From: Cognatishimia sp. 1_MG-2023
Lineage (GTDB): Bacteria > Pseudomonadota > Alphaproteobacteria > Rhodobacterales > Rhodobacteraceae
Assembly (NCBI RefSeq): GCF_030548175.1
Contig: NZ_JAUORX010000005.1
Location: 208,915 to 272,914 of the forward strand
Direction: 5' to 3'
Length of the DNA stretch: 64,000 nucleotides
How positions within the stretch are numbered: the stretch's first letter is position 1; the number at the start of each line of letters is the position of its first letter. The notes under the pieces are model-generated. The model saw only the letters and a list, made by a program, of their open reading frames with translations, did not search any database and was not told the origin of the DNA. Position numbers and translations under genes: made by a program. Positions 1 through 9,489 of the stretch are shown in pieces.

Positions 1-2
1 AA

Positions 3-695
3 AACGATAGCGACATTCTCGCCGCGCAATCCTTGCGGCACTTGGCCTTTCATGGCGGCGCATCCGGCGAGCTGGATGCAGATGACTTTGACGCCATCTG
101 CGCGCATATCTTAGTCGAAGAACGCAAAACCGGTGCGCTGGTTTGCTGCTTCCGCATGCTTCCACTGGCTGATGGCAACGACATCACCCGCAGCTATTCC
201 GCCCAATTCTACGAACTCTCGGCCTTAGAGGCCTTCAAAGGCTCCATGGTCGAAATGGGTCGTTTCTGCATCCATCCAGACTGGAATGATCCAGATATCC
301 TGCGCGTCGCATGGGCCGCAATGACCGGCTATGTTGATGATAACAATGTAGAAATGCTGTTCGGATGCTCTTCTTTCAAAGGCACCGATGCGGACCCATA
401 CCTTGATGCCTTCGCCGTGCTGCGCGACCGCCATCTAGCACCCAGACGCTGGGTGCCACGGGTCAAAGCACCGAATGTATTTCAATTCGCAAAGCGCTTG
501 CGTCGCAAGCCAGACCTGAAAAAAGCCCAGACCAAAATGCCGCCACTCCTACGCACTTATCTGATGATGGGCGGCTGGGTTAGCGATCATGCAGTTGTCG
601 ATGACCAGATGAACACGCTGCACGTTTTCACAGGTCTGGAAATCAAAGCGATTCCTCCGGCCCGCAAACGATTGCTGCGCGCCATGTCTTCGTAG
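3..695 (+). CDS. olsB: Ornithine-acyl-ACP N-acyltransferase OlsB (5' end cut by window edge)
   Basis: This GNAT-fold enzyme transfers a 3-hydroxyacyl chain from acyl-ACP to ornithine, the first step of ornithine-lipid synthesis. The reading frame is open to the first base of the window, so the N-terminus is missing. Residues read upstream of the first possible TTG start (AAQSLRHLAF) fit the conserved OlsB segment. Further family landmarks are the acidic DADDFDAICAHILVE stretch, the MVEMGRFCIHPDW core and the LFGCSSFKGTD segment. The C-terminal half is basic, as is usual. It is followed after 45 bp by the ABC-F gene on the same strand. Ornithine lipids are common phosphorus-free membrane lipids of roseobacters. 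Their link to the phosphate genes at 42.8-50 kb is only thematic. Family assignment comes from recognised motifs and was not checked by search. Confidence 0.85.
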   Translation, partial: NDSDILAAQSLRHLAFHGGASGELDADDFDAICAHILVEERKTGALVCCFRMLPLADGNDITRSYSAQFYELSALEAFKGSMVEMGRFCIHPDWNDPDILRVAWAAMTGYVDDNNVEMLFGCSSFKGTDADPYLDAFAVLRDRHLAPRRWVPRVKAPNVFQFAKRLRRKPDLKKAQTKMPPLLRTYLMMGGWVSDHAVVDDQMNTLHVFTGLEIKAIPPARKRLLRAMSS

Positions 696-740
696 GATTC
701 GCCGCTTGACGGGCAGGGCGCTGCAAAGTAGCCCAGCCCC

Positions 741-2555
741 ATGGCACGTATACCTTTATTACAAATGAACGACATCTCGCTGACTTTCGGCGGAGATCCG
801 ATCTTCAACAACCTCGATCTCGTGGTGCAACCGGGTGACCGCGTTGCCCTCGTTGGGCGCAACGGTTCCGGTAAATCCACCCTGATGAAAGTCATGGCGG
901 GCTTGGTGGAGGCCGATAAAGGTGACATCGTCATCCCACCCGGCGTCGCCGTGGGCTACATGGAGCAAGACCCAGACATGGCGGGCTTTGCCACTCTGGG
1001 TGATTTTGCCCTATCCAACCTTGATCCGGGCGAATCCTACAAAGTGGAACGTGCAGGCGAAGGCCTAAAATTCGATCCCGCCCGATCTGTTGAAACCGCA
1101 TCTGGCGGCGAACGTCGCCGTGCAGCCTTGGCCAAATTGATGGCCGAAGCGCCGGAATTGATGCTGCTGGACGAGCCGACAAACCACCTCGACATCGAGG
1201 CGATCGCATGGCTTGAAAACGAACTCAAATCCACCCGCGCAGGCTTTGTTCTGATCTCGCATGACCGTGCATTCTTACGTGAACTTACCCGCGCAACCCT
1301 TTGGATTGACAGAGGAATGACGCGTCGCCAAGAAACCGGCTTTGATGGGTTCGAACAATGGCGCGATAAGATTTGGGAAGAAGAAGACATGCAGCGCCAC
1401 AAGCTTGATCGCAAGATCAAAGCAGAGGCACGCTGGGCCGTCGAAGGCATTTCTGCCCGTCGTAAACGCAACCAGGGCCGCGTCCGCGCGCTCGGTGAAC
1501 TTCGCGATCAACGTGCCTCACAGATCAAACGCCAAGGCTCTGCCGCAATGGATTTCCAAGCAGGTCCAAAGTCTGGCCGCAAGGTGATCGAAGTCAAAGG
1601 AATCTCCAAAGCCTTTGACGAAAAGACCATCGTCGAAAACCTCGACATTCTGATCCAACGCGGTGATCGCATCGCCTTTGTTGGACCCAATGGCGTGGGT
1701 AAAACGACCCTCATCAAAATGCTAATGGGCCAAGAAGCGCCCGATACAGGTACCGTGACTTTGGGCACGAATCTGCTGCCCGCAATCTTTGATCAAAGCC
1801 GTGCTGCCCTTGATCCGGAAATGACCCTATGGGATTCGTTGACCGGCGATCCTGACATGCGCGTCTCTGGCAAAGCCGATCAGGTCATGGTGCGTGGCAA
1901 CCCCAAGCATGTTGTTGGCTACCTCAAAGAATTCCTGTTCGACGAGCGCCAAGCCCGCGCCCCCGTGCGCTCGCTCTCTGGTGGGGAAAAGGCGCGTTTG
2001 CTGCTGGCCAAACTGATGGCCAAGGAAAGCAACCTGTTGGTGATGGATGAACCGACCAACGATCTAGATGTCGAAACCCTGGACCTGCTCCAAGAGCTGC
2101 TAGACGATTACGACGGCACTGTTCTTCTTGTCAGCCACGACCGCGACTTTCTGGACCGGGTGGCGACAACAACCATCGCTATGGAAGGCGACGGTCAGGC
2201 GATTGTTTATGCAGGCGGCTGGTCTGACTACCGCGCACAGCGGCAGCCAAAAGACACAGATATTAAGCCGGGCGGCAAATCCAAATCTAAGAAGGAAAAG
2301 GTTAAGGCCGAGAAACCAACCGAGTCGGGCCTCACCTTCACCGAACAAAAACGCCTCGAAGAATTGCCAACCGTCATCGAACGTCTGAACGCCGAAGTCG
2401 CAAAACTCGAAGAGTTCATGTCCGACCCAGAGATGTTCACCAAAGAACCGGTGAAATTCCAAAAGGCGACAGATGCGCTGATCGAACGTCACAACGCGAT
2501 CGCTGAAGCCGAAGAAGAATGGCTGATGCTCGAAGAAAAAGCCGAGACCGCATAA
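741..2555 (+). CDS. uup: ABC-F family ATPase, Uup type
   Basis: This soluble tandem-ATPase protein has no membrane segments. It belongs to the ABC-F group, which acts on ribosomes or, for Uup, on DNA and ribosome-associated processes. The first nucleotide-binding domain has Walker A GRNGSGKST at residues 39-47, signature SGGERRR at 121-127 and Walker B MLLDEPTNHLD at 141-151. The second has GPNGVGKTT near 314, LSGGEKA near 411 and LVMDEPTNDLD near 433. A charged linker joins them. A C-terminal tail from about residue 510 is rich in Lys and Glu and looks like the coiled-coil DNA-binding domain typical of Uup. The length of 604 residues is normal. The ATG at 741 begins a typical MARIPLLQM start. 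A second ABC-F gene lies at 32.8 kb, so these are paralogues with probably distinct tasks. Confidence 0.9.
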   Translation: MARIPLLQMNDISLTFGGDPIFNNLDLVVQPGDRVALVGRNGSGKSTLMKVMAGLVEADKGDIVIPPGVAVGYMEQDPDMAGFATLGDFALSNLDPGESYKVERAGEGLKFDPARSVETASGGERRRAALAKLMAEAPELMLLDEPTNHLDIEAIAWLENELKSTRAGFVLISHDRAFLRELTRATLWIDRGMTRRQETGFDGFEQWRDKIWEEEDMQRHKLDRKIKAEARWAVEGISARRKRNQGRVRALGELRDQRASQIKRQGSAAMDFQAGPKSGRKVIEVKGISKAFDEKTIVENLDILIQRGDRIAFVGPNGVGKTTLIKMLMGQEAPDTGTVTLGTNLLPAIFDQSRAALDPEMTLWDSLTGDPDMRVSGKADQVMVRGNPKHVVGYLKEFLFDERQARAPVRSLSGGEKARLLLAKLMAKESNLLVMDEPTNDLDVETLDLLQELLDDYDGTVLLVSHDRDFLDRVATTTIAMEGDGQAIVYAGGWSDYRAQRQPKDTDIKPGGKSKSKKEKVKAEKPTESGLTFTEQKRLEELPTVIERLNAEVAKLEEFMSDPEMFTKEPVKFQKATDALIERHNAIAEAEEEWLMLEEKAETA

Positions 2556-2585
2556 GCGATCTCGGCAAAAAATAGCTAAAATTTT

Positions 2586-2631
2586 CGAATTGTACGTTTC
2601 GAGGTCTGAACCTACCGAAACGTACGATTCG
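2586..2631. terminator. Long hairpin between two convergent genes
   Basis: Two 16-nt arms (CGAATTGTACGTTTCG and CGAAACGTACGATTCG) pair with a single G-T wobble around a 14-nt loop. The loop itself holds a short AGGT/ACCT inverted repeat. It sits between the stops of uup and the leftward dehydrogenase, so a bidirectional terminator is the simplest reading. There is no clear T-tract on either side, which is unusual for an intrinsic terminator. Confidence 0.6.
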
Positions 2632-2632
2632 T

Positions 2633-3388
2633 TTACTGCATCCGCAGCGCGCCATCCAAGCGGATCACTTCACCATTCAGATAGCCGCATTCCACGATAA
2701 ATTGCGCCAGTTTCGCGTATTCAGCCGGATTTCCTAAGCGTTTAGGAAAGGTTACGTCTTTTGACAGCCCATCAATCACCTCTTGGCCAAGGCCAATCAG
2801 CATAGGCGTCAAAAAGATCCCCGGCGCAATCGCCATCACCCGAATCCCCGCACGCGCCAAATCCCGCGACATCGGCAAGGACAGCCCAACAATCCCGCCT
2901 TTAGATGCTGCATAGGCCGCTTGACCACGCTGGCCATCCATAGCTGCAATCGACGCCGTGTTAATAATCACACCGCGCGCGCCGTCTTCATCAGGCTCGT
3001 TATCCTGCATCGCATCCGCGGCCAAACGTCCAACGTTGAACGAGCCTATCAGGTTGATATCAATAGTTTTTTGGAACAGGTCCAAAGGGTGGGGGCCTTT
3101 CTTGCCAATCGTGGTCGCTGCTGGCGCAATACCTGCGCAATTGATCGCCGCGTTAAGCTTTCCCATCTTCTCCTGCGCAAGGGCAATCGCGGCCTTAACA
3201 GAATCTTCATCTGTCACATCCGTCTCGGCGAAATAGCCGCCAATTTCCTCTGCAACCGCCGTCCCACGCGCCACATCACGATCCAAAATCGTAACCTTCG
3301 CACCAGCCGCCGCAAAGGCCCGAGCCGTCGCTTCCCCCAAACCTGAAGCCGCACCAGTGATGATTGTAGCAGTTTCCGAAATCTTCAT
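2633..3388 (-). CDS. SDR family 3-hydroxyacyl-CoA dehydrogenase, HSD10 type
   Basis: This NAD-dependent short-chain dehydrogenase resembles HSD17B10, the 3-hydroxy-2-methylbutyryl-CoA dehydrogenase of isoleucine and branched fatty-acid breakdown. The nucleotide-binding motif TGAASGLG lies at residues 11-18 and the NCAG motif at 83-86. The catalytic residues appear to be Ser146, Tyr159 and Lys163, with the expected Y-x3-K spacing. The C-terminal pattern FPKRLGNPAEYAKLAQ followed by LNGEVIRLDGALRMQ is close to that of the HSD10 group and is the main reason for the substrate suggestion. The 251-residue length fits a complete enzyme. It appears to be transcribed alone from a promoter upstream of 3388, where a small palindrome at 3411-3424 may be a TetR-type operator. 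Exact acyl-CoA specificity is not shown by the sequence. Confidence 0.88.
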   Translation of the reverse strand: MKISETATIITGAASGLGEATARAFAAAGAKVTILDRDVARGTAVAEEIGGYFAETDVTDEDSVKAAIALAQEKMGKLNAAINCAGIAPAATTIGKKGPHPLDLFQKTIDINLIGSFNVGRLAADAMQDNEPDEDGARGVIINTASIAAMDGQRGQAAYAASKGGIVGLSLPMSRDLARAGIRVMAIAPGIFLTPMLIGLGQEVIDGLSKDVTFPKRLGNPAEYAKLAQFIVECGYLNGEVIRLDGALRMQ

Positions 3389-3410
3389 TTTGTCTCTCCG
3401 ACGGCATTTA

Positions 3411-3424
3411 TGAACATACGTTCA
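3411..3424. promoter_or_regulatory. Candidate TetR-type operator
   Basis: TGAACATACGTTCA has perfect 5-bp arms (TGAAC/GTTCA) around four bases. It lies 22-36 bp upstream of the dehydrogenase start. TetR-family regulators of acyl-CoA degradation often bind this kind of site. The regulator itself is not in the window. Confidence 0.35.
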
Positions 3425-3473
3425 AATACTGGCTAGAGGCCCATCCTGTCCACAAAGACGCGACGTTCCAAAT

Positions 3474-3501
3474 AAAAAAAGGAGCGCGAAATTCGCACTC
3501 C
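3474..3501 (-). terminator. Intrinsic terminator of tyrS
   Basis: Read on the minus strand, GGAGTGCGA and TCGCGCTCC form a 9-bp stem (one G-T wobble) with a 3-nt loop. A run of seven T follows. It lies 35 bp after the tyrS stop codon. Confidence 0.85.
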
Positions 3502-3535
3502 CTTTACATCAACTCATCAAAATAGCTGTTTTAAA

Positions 3536-4789
3536 TCAGCTGTCTAGCTTAACCAGCGCATGTCGTTTTTTACCCGCGCTTAGCTTGATAGGTGACGCCA
3601 AAGCTGCCGCATCAAACACCTTGCCAGCTTCGGTCAACGGCTGGTCATCCAGCTTTGCGCCATTTTCGGCGATCAAGCGTTTCGCTTCTTTACCAGACTT
3701 CGCAAGACCAGATTTCACGATCAACTGCACAATCGAAATACCATCGCCGATCTCTTCAGCGCTCAAAGAAAGCGTTGGCAAATCATCCCCAACACCACCT
3801 TTTTCAAACACTTCTTTTGCAGTCGCCGCCGCTGCAGCCGCAGCTTCAGCACCGTGGCATAAGGTTGTGACTTCATTAGCTAAAATTGCTTTAGCTTCAT
3901 TGATCTCAGACCCTTCAAGCGCCCCCAAACGGTTGCATTCGTCAACCGGCATTTCGGTGTACAGCTTCAAGAACCGGCCAACATCGGCATCGGTTGTATT
4001 ACGCCAGAACTGCCAGAATTCATAAGGGCTGCGCATATCCGCATTCAACCAAACCGCGCCATCCGCAGATTTACCCATCTTTTTACCATCGCTGGTCGTC
4101 AGCAACGGTGATGTCAGGCCAAAGATCTGCTGGTCAATCACACGACGCGTCAGGTCAATACCGTTAACGATATTGCCCCACTGATCGCTGCCACCAAACT
4201 GAACCAAGCAACCGTAACGGCGGTTTAGCTCAAGGAAATCATAGGCTTGCAAGATCATGTAGTTGAACTCAAGAAAGCTCAGCGATTGCTCACGATCCAG
4301 CCGCGACTTAACGCTTTCAAACGAAAGCATCCGGTTCACAGAGAAATGCCGCCCAATATCGCGCAGGAATTCCAGGTAGTTCAACCCGTCCAACCATTCC
4401 GCGTTGTTCAGCATCAACGCATCCGTTTCGCCATCGCCGTAGTCGATGTATTTCGCAAAAACCTGCTGAATGCCGCTGATGTTGTCGTTGATCTGATCAT
4501 CGGTCAGTAAAGGGCGTTCATCTGCACGGAAAGAAGGATCGCCAACTTTCGTCGTGCCGCCACCCATCAAGGTGATTGGCTTGTGACCGGTTTTTTGCAA
4601 CCAGCGCAGCATCATGATTTGGATTAAACTGCCTACGTGCAAGGACTTAGCCGTTGCATCAAAGCCGATATATCCCGGCACCACACCCTGAACCAATGCG
4701 TCGTCTAGGCCTTGATAATCGGTACAATCGGCCAAAAAGCCGCGTTCCATCATCACTGCAATGAATTCCGATTTGGGGTGGTAGGTCAT
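3536..4789 (-). CDS. tyrS: Tyrosyl-tRNA synthetase
   Basis: This class I aminoacyl-tRNA synthetase charges tRNA-Tyr. With the start at 4789 ([10 protein letters not shown]) the protein has 417 residues, close to the usual TyrS length. A longer in-frame start at 4960 would add 57 unconserved residues that run across the anmK start, so I reject it. The HIGH-like motif reads HVGS at residues 51-54 and the KMSKS-like loop reads KKMGKS at 236-241. The tyrosine-site segment [12 protein letters not shown] is present at about 199-210. The last 70 residues form an S4 RNA-binding domain ([19 protein letters not shown]). It is divergent from anmK across a 61-bp gap, and a strong terminator follows it. 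Confidence 0.96.
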   Translation of the reverse strand: MTYHPKSEFIAVMMERGFLADCTDYQGLDDALVQGVVPGYIGFDATAKSLHVGSLIQIMMLRWLQKTGHKPITLMGGGTTKVGDPSFRADERPLLTDDQINDNISGIQQVFAKYIDYGDGETDALMLNNAEWLDGLNYLEFLRDIGRHFSVNRMLSFESVKSRLDREQSLSFLEFNYMILQAYDFLELNRRYGCLVQFGGSDQWGNIVNGIDLTRRVIDQQIFGLTSPLLTTSDGKKMGKSADGAVWLNADMRSPYEFWQFWRNTTDADVGRFLKLYTEMPVDECNRLGALEGSEINEAKAILANEVTTLCHGAEAAAAAAATAKEVFEKGGVGDDLPTLSLSAEEIGDGISIVQLIVKSGLAKSGKEAKRLIAENGAKLDDQPLTEAGKVFDAAALASPIKLSAGKKRHALVKLDS

Positions 4790-4850
4790 AGTATCCGTCT
4801 CGTATGATGTGTTGGCTGTGTATAACAGGCTTGAGGTAAAGGAAAAGGCC

Positions 4851-5957
4851 ATGATGAAGGCCAAATTGAGCAATGGCCCCCTAAAGATAGCGGGCGCGAT
4901 GTCTGGCACGTCTTTAGACGGGGTGGATGTGGCTGTTTTAACAACGGATGGCACATCCATCGAACATTTCGGCGAAAGCCATTTTCGCCCTTATTCCGAA
5001 GAAGAACAGTACGTTCTAACAGCAGCCCTAGGCAAATGGGCAGGCCCAGAAGTAGAGGCCGCGACCGAAGTCATACAAGCGGCGCATATAGATGCACTCA
5101 GCGTAATCAAAGACTGCGATCTGATTGGATTTCACGGCCAAACCCTAGCGCACGAACCTCGTGGTCGCGGAACGCTGCAGGTTGGTGACGGTGAAGCATT
5201 GGCAAAGGCGCTTGGTGTTCCCGTGGTCTGGGACTTCCGGTCTGCTGATGTACAAATGGGCGGCGAGGGCGCGCCGCTTGCACCATTTTACCACTTTGCC
5301 TGTGCGAAATGGATGCAGGCGACACAGCCTGTCGTTTTCCTAAACCTTGGCGGTGTTGGCAATTTGACGTGGGTTGATCCCACGAAATCCGCACCAGAAG
5401 ACCCCGGTGCATTGCTGGCGTTTGATACTGGACCCGCCAACGCGCCCATCAATGATCTGATGCGTGAACGTCTAGGGCAGGCCTATGATAAAGATGGCGC
5501 AGTTGCTCTGCGTGGAAACGTTGAAACCGGCGCGCTAGAGCTGTTTCTTGCAGAGCAATATTTCTCAAGAATGCCTCCGAAGTCCTTAGACAGAAACGAT
5601 TTTTCAGAGATGATTTCTTTGGTCAAGGAACTGTCTGATGCAGATTCCGCCGCCACCTTAACCGCCATGAGTGCAGCAGCCGTCGCCAAAGGGATGGAGC
5701 ATTGCCCGTCAATGCCCACACAGGTTCTGGTAACCGGTGGCGGCCGTCAAAACCCCGTCATGATGGAAATGCTGCGCGTATCCTTAGATTGCCCCGTTGT
5801 GCCAATCGAAGAGGTAGAGCTGGACGGCGATATGCTAGAGGCGCAGGCCTTTGCCTACCTAGCGGCACGTGTCGCGCGGGGGCTGCCCACATCCTGCCCA
5901 TCCACGACGGGCGTCAGTGCCTTGGTCGGCGGCGGTATTCTTAGCACGCCAAATTAA
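4851..5957 (+). CDS. anmK: Anhydro-N-acetylmuramic acid kinase
   Basis: AnmK phosphorylates and hydrates 1,6-anhydro-MurNAc to MurNAc-6-phosphate during recycling of cell-wall peptidoglycan. The nucleotide-binding motif [15 protein letters not shown] is near the N-terminus, followed by the [10 protein letters not shown] and [12 protein letters not shown] motifs of the sugar-kinase/actin fold. A late GGGRQNP motif is also present. I start at the ATG at 4851 (a second ATG follows directly at 4854), preceded by purine-rich GAGGTAAAGGAAAAGG. This gives 368 residues, matching the family. An alternative GTG at 4809 adds 14 unconserved residues. It is head-to-head with tyrS and tail-to-tail with eno. 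No other recycling genes are adjacent. Confidence 0.94.
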   Translation: MMKAKLSNGPLKIAGAMSGTSLDGVDVAVLTTDGTSIEHFGESHFRPYSEEEQYVLTAALGKWAGPEVEAATEVIQAAHIDALSVIKDCDLIGFHGQTLAHEPRGRGTLQVGDGEALAKALGVPVVWDFRSADVQMGGEGAPLAPFYHFACAKWMQATQPVVFLNLGGVGNLTWVDPTKSAPEDPGALLAFDTGPANAPINDLMRERLGQAYDKDGAVALRGNVETGALELFLAEQYFSRMPPKSLDRNDFSEMISLVKELSDADSAATLTAMSAAAVAKGMEHCPSMPTQVLVTGGGRQNPVMMEMLRVSLDCPVVPIEEVELDGDMLEAQAFAYLAARVARGLPTSCPSTTGVSALVGGGILSTPN

Positions 5958-5981
5958 CCAACATCCCTAACAGTAGAATCG

Positions 5982-6010
5982 AAAAAGGCGACCCAATTGG
6001 GCCGCCTTTT
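5982..6010. terminator. Bidirectional terminator between anmK and eno
   Basis: The arms GGCGACCCA and TGGGCCGCC are flanked by an A-run on the left and a T-run on the right, so it can act in both directions. The one imperfect pair is an A-C mismatch read rightward but a G-T wobble read leftward, which favours the eno direction. Confidence 0.85.
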
Positions 6011-6029
6011 CGAATAGCTCAGGAAAGCC

Positions 6030-7319
<1,290 letters not shown>

Positions 7320-7372
7320 TCAGCATTCAGTTGCGCTTTTCATAACGATGTAATGTGAAAAGTAAACGGTGT

Positions 7373-7388
7373 ATGTTATCGCTAACAT
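7373..7388. promoter_or_regulatory. LacI-family operator upstream of eno (CceR-like)
   Basis: ATGTTATCGCTAACAT is a palindrome with a central CG and a single mismatched pair. This is the classic shape of a LacI/GalR-family site. From memory, the alphaproteobacterial central-carbon regulator CceR binds a motif of this form near glycolytic and Entner-Doudoroff genes. The regulator gene is not in the window. The 282-bp stretch from 7305 to 7586 holds this site, an AT-rich segment and the inverted repeat at 7471-7494, but no gene that I can support. Confidence 0.6.
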
Positions 7389-7470
7389 GGTCTTTTTTCC
7401 TACGTTAGGGCAAACATTCGAAAATTTCTGCAATACTTTAGGGAGATTGCGTTCAATCTAGGCGAGAATT

Positions 7471-7494
7471 CAGTTAAATATTTGTTTTTAACTG
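7471..7494. repeat. Inverted repeat in eno/kinase intergenic region
   Basis: CAGTTAAA and TTTAACTG are perfect 8-bp arms around eight bases. The repeat lies about 95 bp upstream of the histidine kinase start, in a markedly AT-rich segment. It could be an operator for the kinase gene. No T-run pattern supports a terminator. Confidence 0.45.
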
Positions 7495-7586
7495 TCCTTA
7501 ATTTTGCCAAAATTCCTTCTTAACCGGCGTGATTACCGCGTTTTACTGGCGTAATTTATTTTTTTGTTTATTAATCGGTGCAGCGA

Positions 7587-8723
7587 ATGATGAGTATTTT
7601 TACAGGGACGGAGGACAGCTTGACGCAAGTAACAAAGCTGGCCACAGAAAACAAAAAAATGATCGCAGCAAATACTGTGTTAGAAGACGCTGGGATCGGT
7701 GTTTTCGATCTGGATCTTAAAAGCGAAACGTCGCAAGTTTCACCGGCATGGAAAACAATGTTAGGTCTTTCCCCGGACGCGCCAATCGCGCCGCAGAAAG
7801 AATGGCTAAGCCGTATCCACCCAGAAGACTTGGATCGCGTACGCGCCGCTGACAAAGCCTTGTTCGAAGGCAAAGCACCCCGCAGCAAAGCTATTTTTCG
7901 CGTTCGTCACGAAGAAGGGCACTGGGTCTGGCTAAAGTCGGATGCTGGTATTTCTGAATATGATGAGGATGGAAAACCATCGCGACTGTCTGGTGTGCAC
8001 ATCGACGTCACAGAACAGATGGACGAAGAAAAGGCAAAAGACGAATTCGTCGCAATGATCAGCCACGAGCTGCGAACCCCGCTGACATCCGTACTTGGCG
8101 CGCTGAAAATGGCGAACAGCGGAAAGATCGGTGAATTACCGGGACCAATCAGCAATCTGCTACAATTGGCACAGCGCAATTCCAACCGGTTGCTGCATCT
8201 GGTCAATGAACTGCTGGATTTCAAATCGCTTGAAAGCGGTGAACTGTCCTACGAGCTAACACATCTTGATGCCCGCGAAGCCTCTTCTGATGCGGTGCTG
8301 TCGATGCAAGGCTACCTTCAAGACGGCCAAAAGATCGTTCAGCATTTACCGGAAACAGACGACCCTATTTGGATCAATGCTGATGTGAATAGGTTGCAAC
8401 AGATCCTAGCCAACCTATTGTCCAACGCGGCAAAATTCTCGCCTGCGGAAACAGCAATTGAGCTAGGGCTAGAAATCAAAGACGGTGAAATCCAGTTCTC
8501 TGTACGCGATCACGGAAACGGCGTACCTCCGGAGCTTGAGGGACGCATGTTCCAACGTTTCACCCAAGCAAAGTCTGGCGAAAAGCGTAATTTCAAAAGC
8601 ACTGGACTGGGTCTGTCGATCTGTAAACAGATGACCGAGGGCATGGGCGGCGCAATTGGCTACTTTAACAATGAAGATGGTGGTGCAACGTTCTGGGTGA
8701 AATTCCCGCAAATCAACCCATAA
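7587..8723 (+). CDS. Cytoplasmic PAS-domain sensor histidine kinase (orphan)
   Basis: This sensor kinase has no hydrophobic segment, so it should sense an internal signal. A PAS_3-like fold spans roughly residues 30-145, with WLSRIHPEDLDRV and the closing GVHIDVTEQ typical of PAS/PAC. The HisKA domain follows, with phospho-acceptor His160 in MISHELRTPL. The HATPase domain carries the N-box (LSNAAKFSP), G1 (VRDHGNGVP) and G2 (STGLGLSICKQ). I start at ATG 7587 (ATG 7590 is equally possible). A GTG at 7578 would add three residues, and no strong ribosome site is visible. There is no response regulator next to it: enolase lies upstream and a Fur-family gene lies downstream on the other strand. 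The ligand and partner are unknown. Confidence 0.88.
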   Translation: MMSIFTGTEDSLTQVTKLATENKKMIAANTVLEDAGIGVFDLDLKSETSQVSPAWKTMLGLSPDAPIAPQKEWLSRIHPEDLDRVRAADKALFEGKAPRSKAIFRVRHEEGHWVWLKSDAGISEYDEDGKPSRLSGVHIDVTEQMDEEKAKDEFVAMISHELRTPLTSVLGALKMANSGKIGELPGPISNLLQLAQRNSNRLLHLVNELLDFKSLESGELSYELTHLDAREASSDAVLSMQGYLQDGQKIVQHLPETDDPIWINADVNRLQQILANLLSNAAKFSPAETAIELGLEIKDGEIQFSVRDHGNGVPPELEGRMFQRFTQAKSGEKRNFKSTGLGLSICKQMTEGMGGAIGYFNNEDGGATFWVKFPQINP

Positions 8724-8780
8724 CAGATCAATCGCAGGGCTTCGTTAGGCTCTGCACTTAGGGCACGTCGCGATCAGGCA

Positions 8781-9197
8781 TTAATCTTTCCGTTTGATCG
8801 GTACGCCGTAAAGTTCCAGTTTGTGCCCCACCAGACGAAACCCCAGCTTTTCGGCGATCTTTTCCTGCAGCTTTTCAATATCAGGGTCCATGAATTCAAT
8901 CACGGCACCCGTATGAATATCAATCAGGTGATCATGATGCTCGCGTTGCGCATCTTCGTAGCGCGCACGTCCATCACCAAATTCCAGCTTATCCAGAATG
9001 CCTGCCTCTTCAAAAAGCTTCACGGTGCGATAAACCGTCGCCAAAGAAATCCCTGAATCGCGCGCGCTCGCGCGGGCATATAGCTCTTCGACATCAGGGT
9101 GATCACTGGATTCTTGCAAAACAGCTGCAATGGTCCGGCGCTGTTCTGTCATTCGGAGCCCTTTGGCTTCGCAACGTGAAGTGATGGTATCGGTCAT
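8781..9197 (-). CDS. Fur-family metalloregulator, probably Mur/Fur branch
   Basis: This DNA-binding repressor of the Fur superfamily has 138 residues. The winged helix occupies the N-terminal half, with recognition region SGISLATVYRTVKLFEEAGIL. The metal-sensing half begins with the REHHDHLID His cluster. The two CxxC zinc motifs of enterobacterial Fur are absent (IHTGAVIEF stands where CxxCG would be). That feature, and the ending KLELYGVPIK, resemble the Fur/Mur proteins of alphaproteobacteria, which usually respond to manganese. Irr would be expected to carry a haem-binding region, which I do not see. The gene is convergent with the PAS kinase and stands alone. The Mur assignment rests on recalled family features and needs a phylogeny. 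Confidence 0.85.
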   Translation of the reverse strand: MTDTITSRCEAKGLRMTEQRRTIAAVLQESSDHPDVEELYARASARDSGISLATVYRTVKLFEEAGILDKLEFGDGRARYEDAQREHHDHLIDIHTGAVIEFMDPDIEKLQEKIAEKLGFRLVGHKLELYGVPIKRKD

Positions 9198-9489
9198 GCT
9201 AGCCTCAAAACGCTCTGGCCTTCCTCAATACAGGGGTGGGGCACGTATTTCTACTGCCTATTCAGAGATTTCCACAGCATTTCGGACTTGACGTAGCTTA
9301 GAAATGGGCGCACATGCCCGCATCCTGACTTTTGTTCTTGAGGCAGAACAGGCAGCCGATGGAAAAACCATTGGCGAGACGATTGTCTGGCACATGCCAG
9401 ACACGAGCTGTCGAGCCAGAGACATATACGATGTCTTTCGCGATGGGCGGCTACACGCCATTGCCCAATCGGGCGCGAAAGGAATTGAT

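Noticed and set aside
4790..4960. N-terminal extension of TyrS by 57 residues
   Set aside because: The added residues are unconserved and would overlap the divergent anmK start. The family start fits 4789.
7488..7501. TTAA-N6-TTAA as a CtrA full site
   Set aside because: The CtrA consensus needs seven bases between the TTAA elements, and here there are six.
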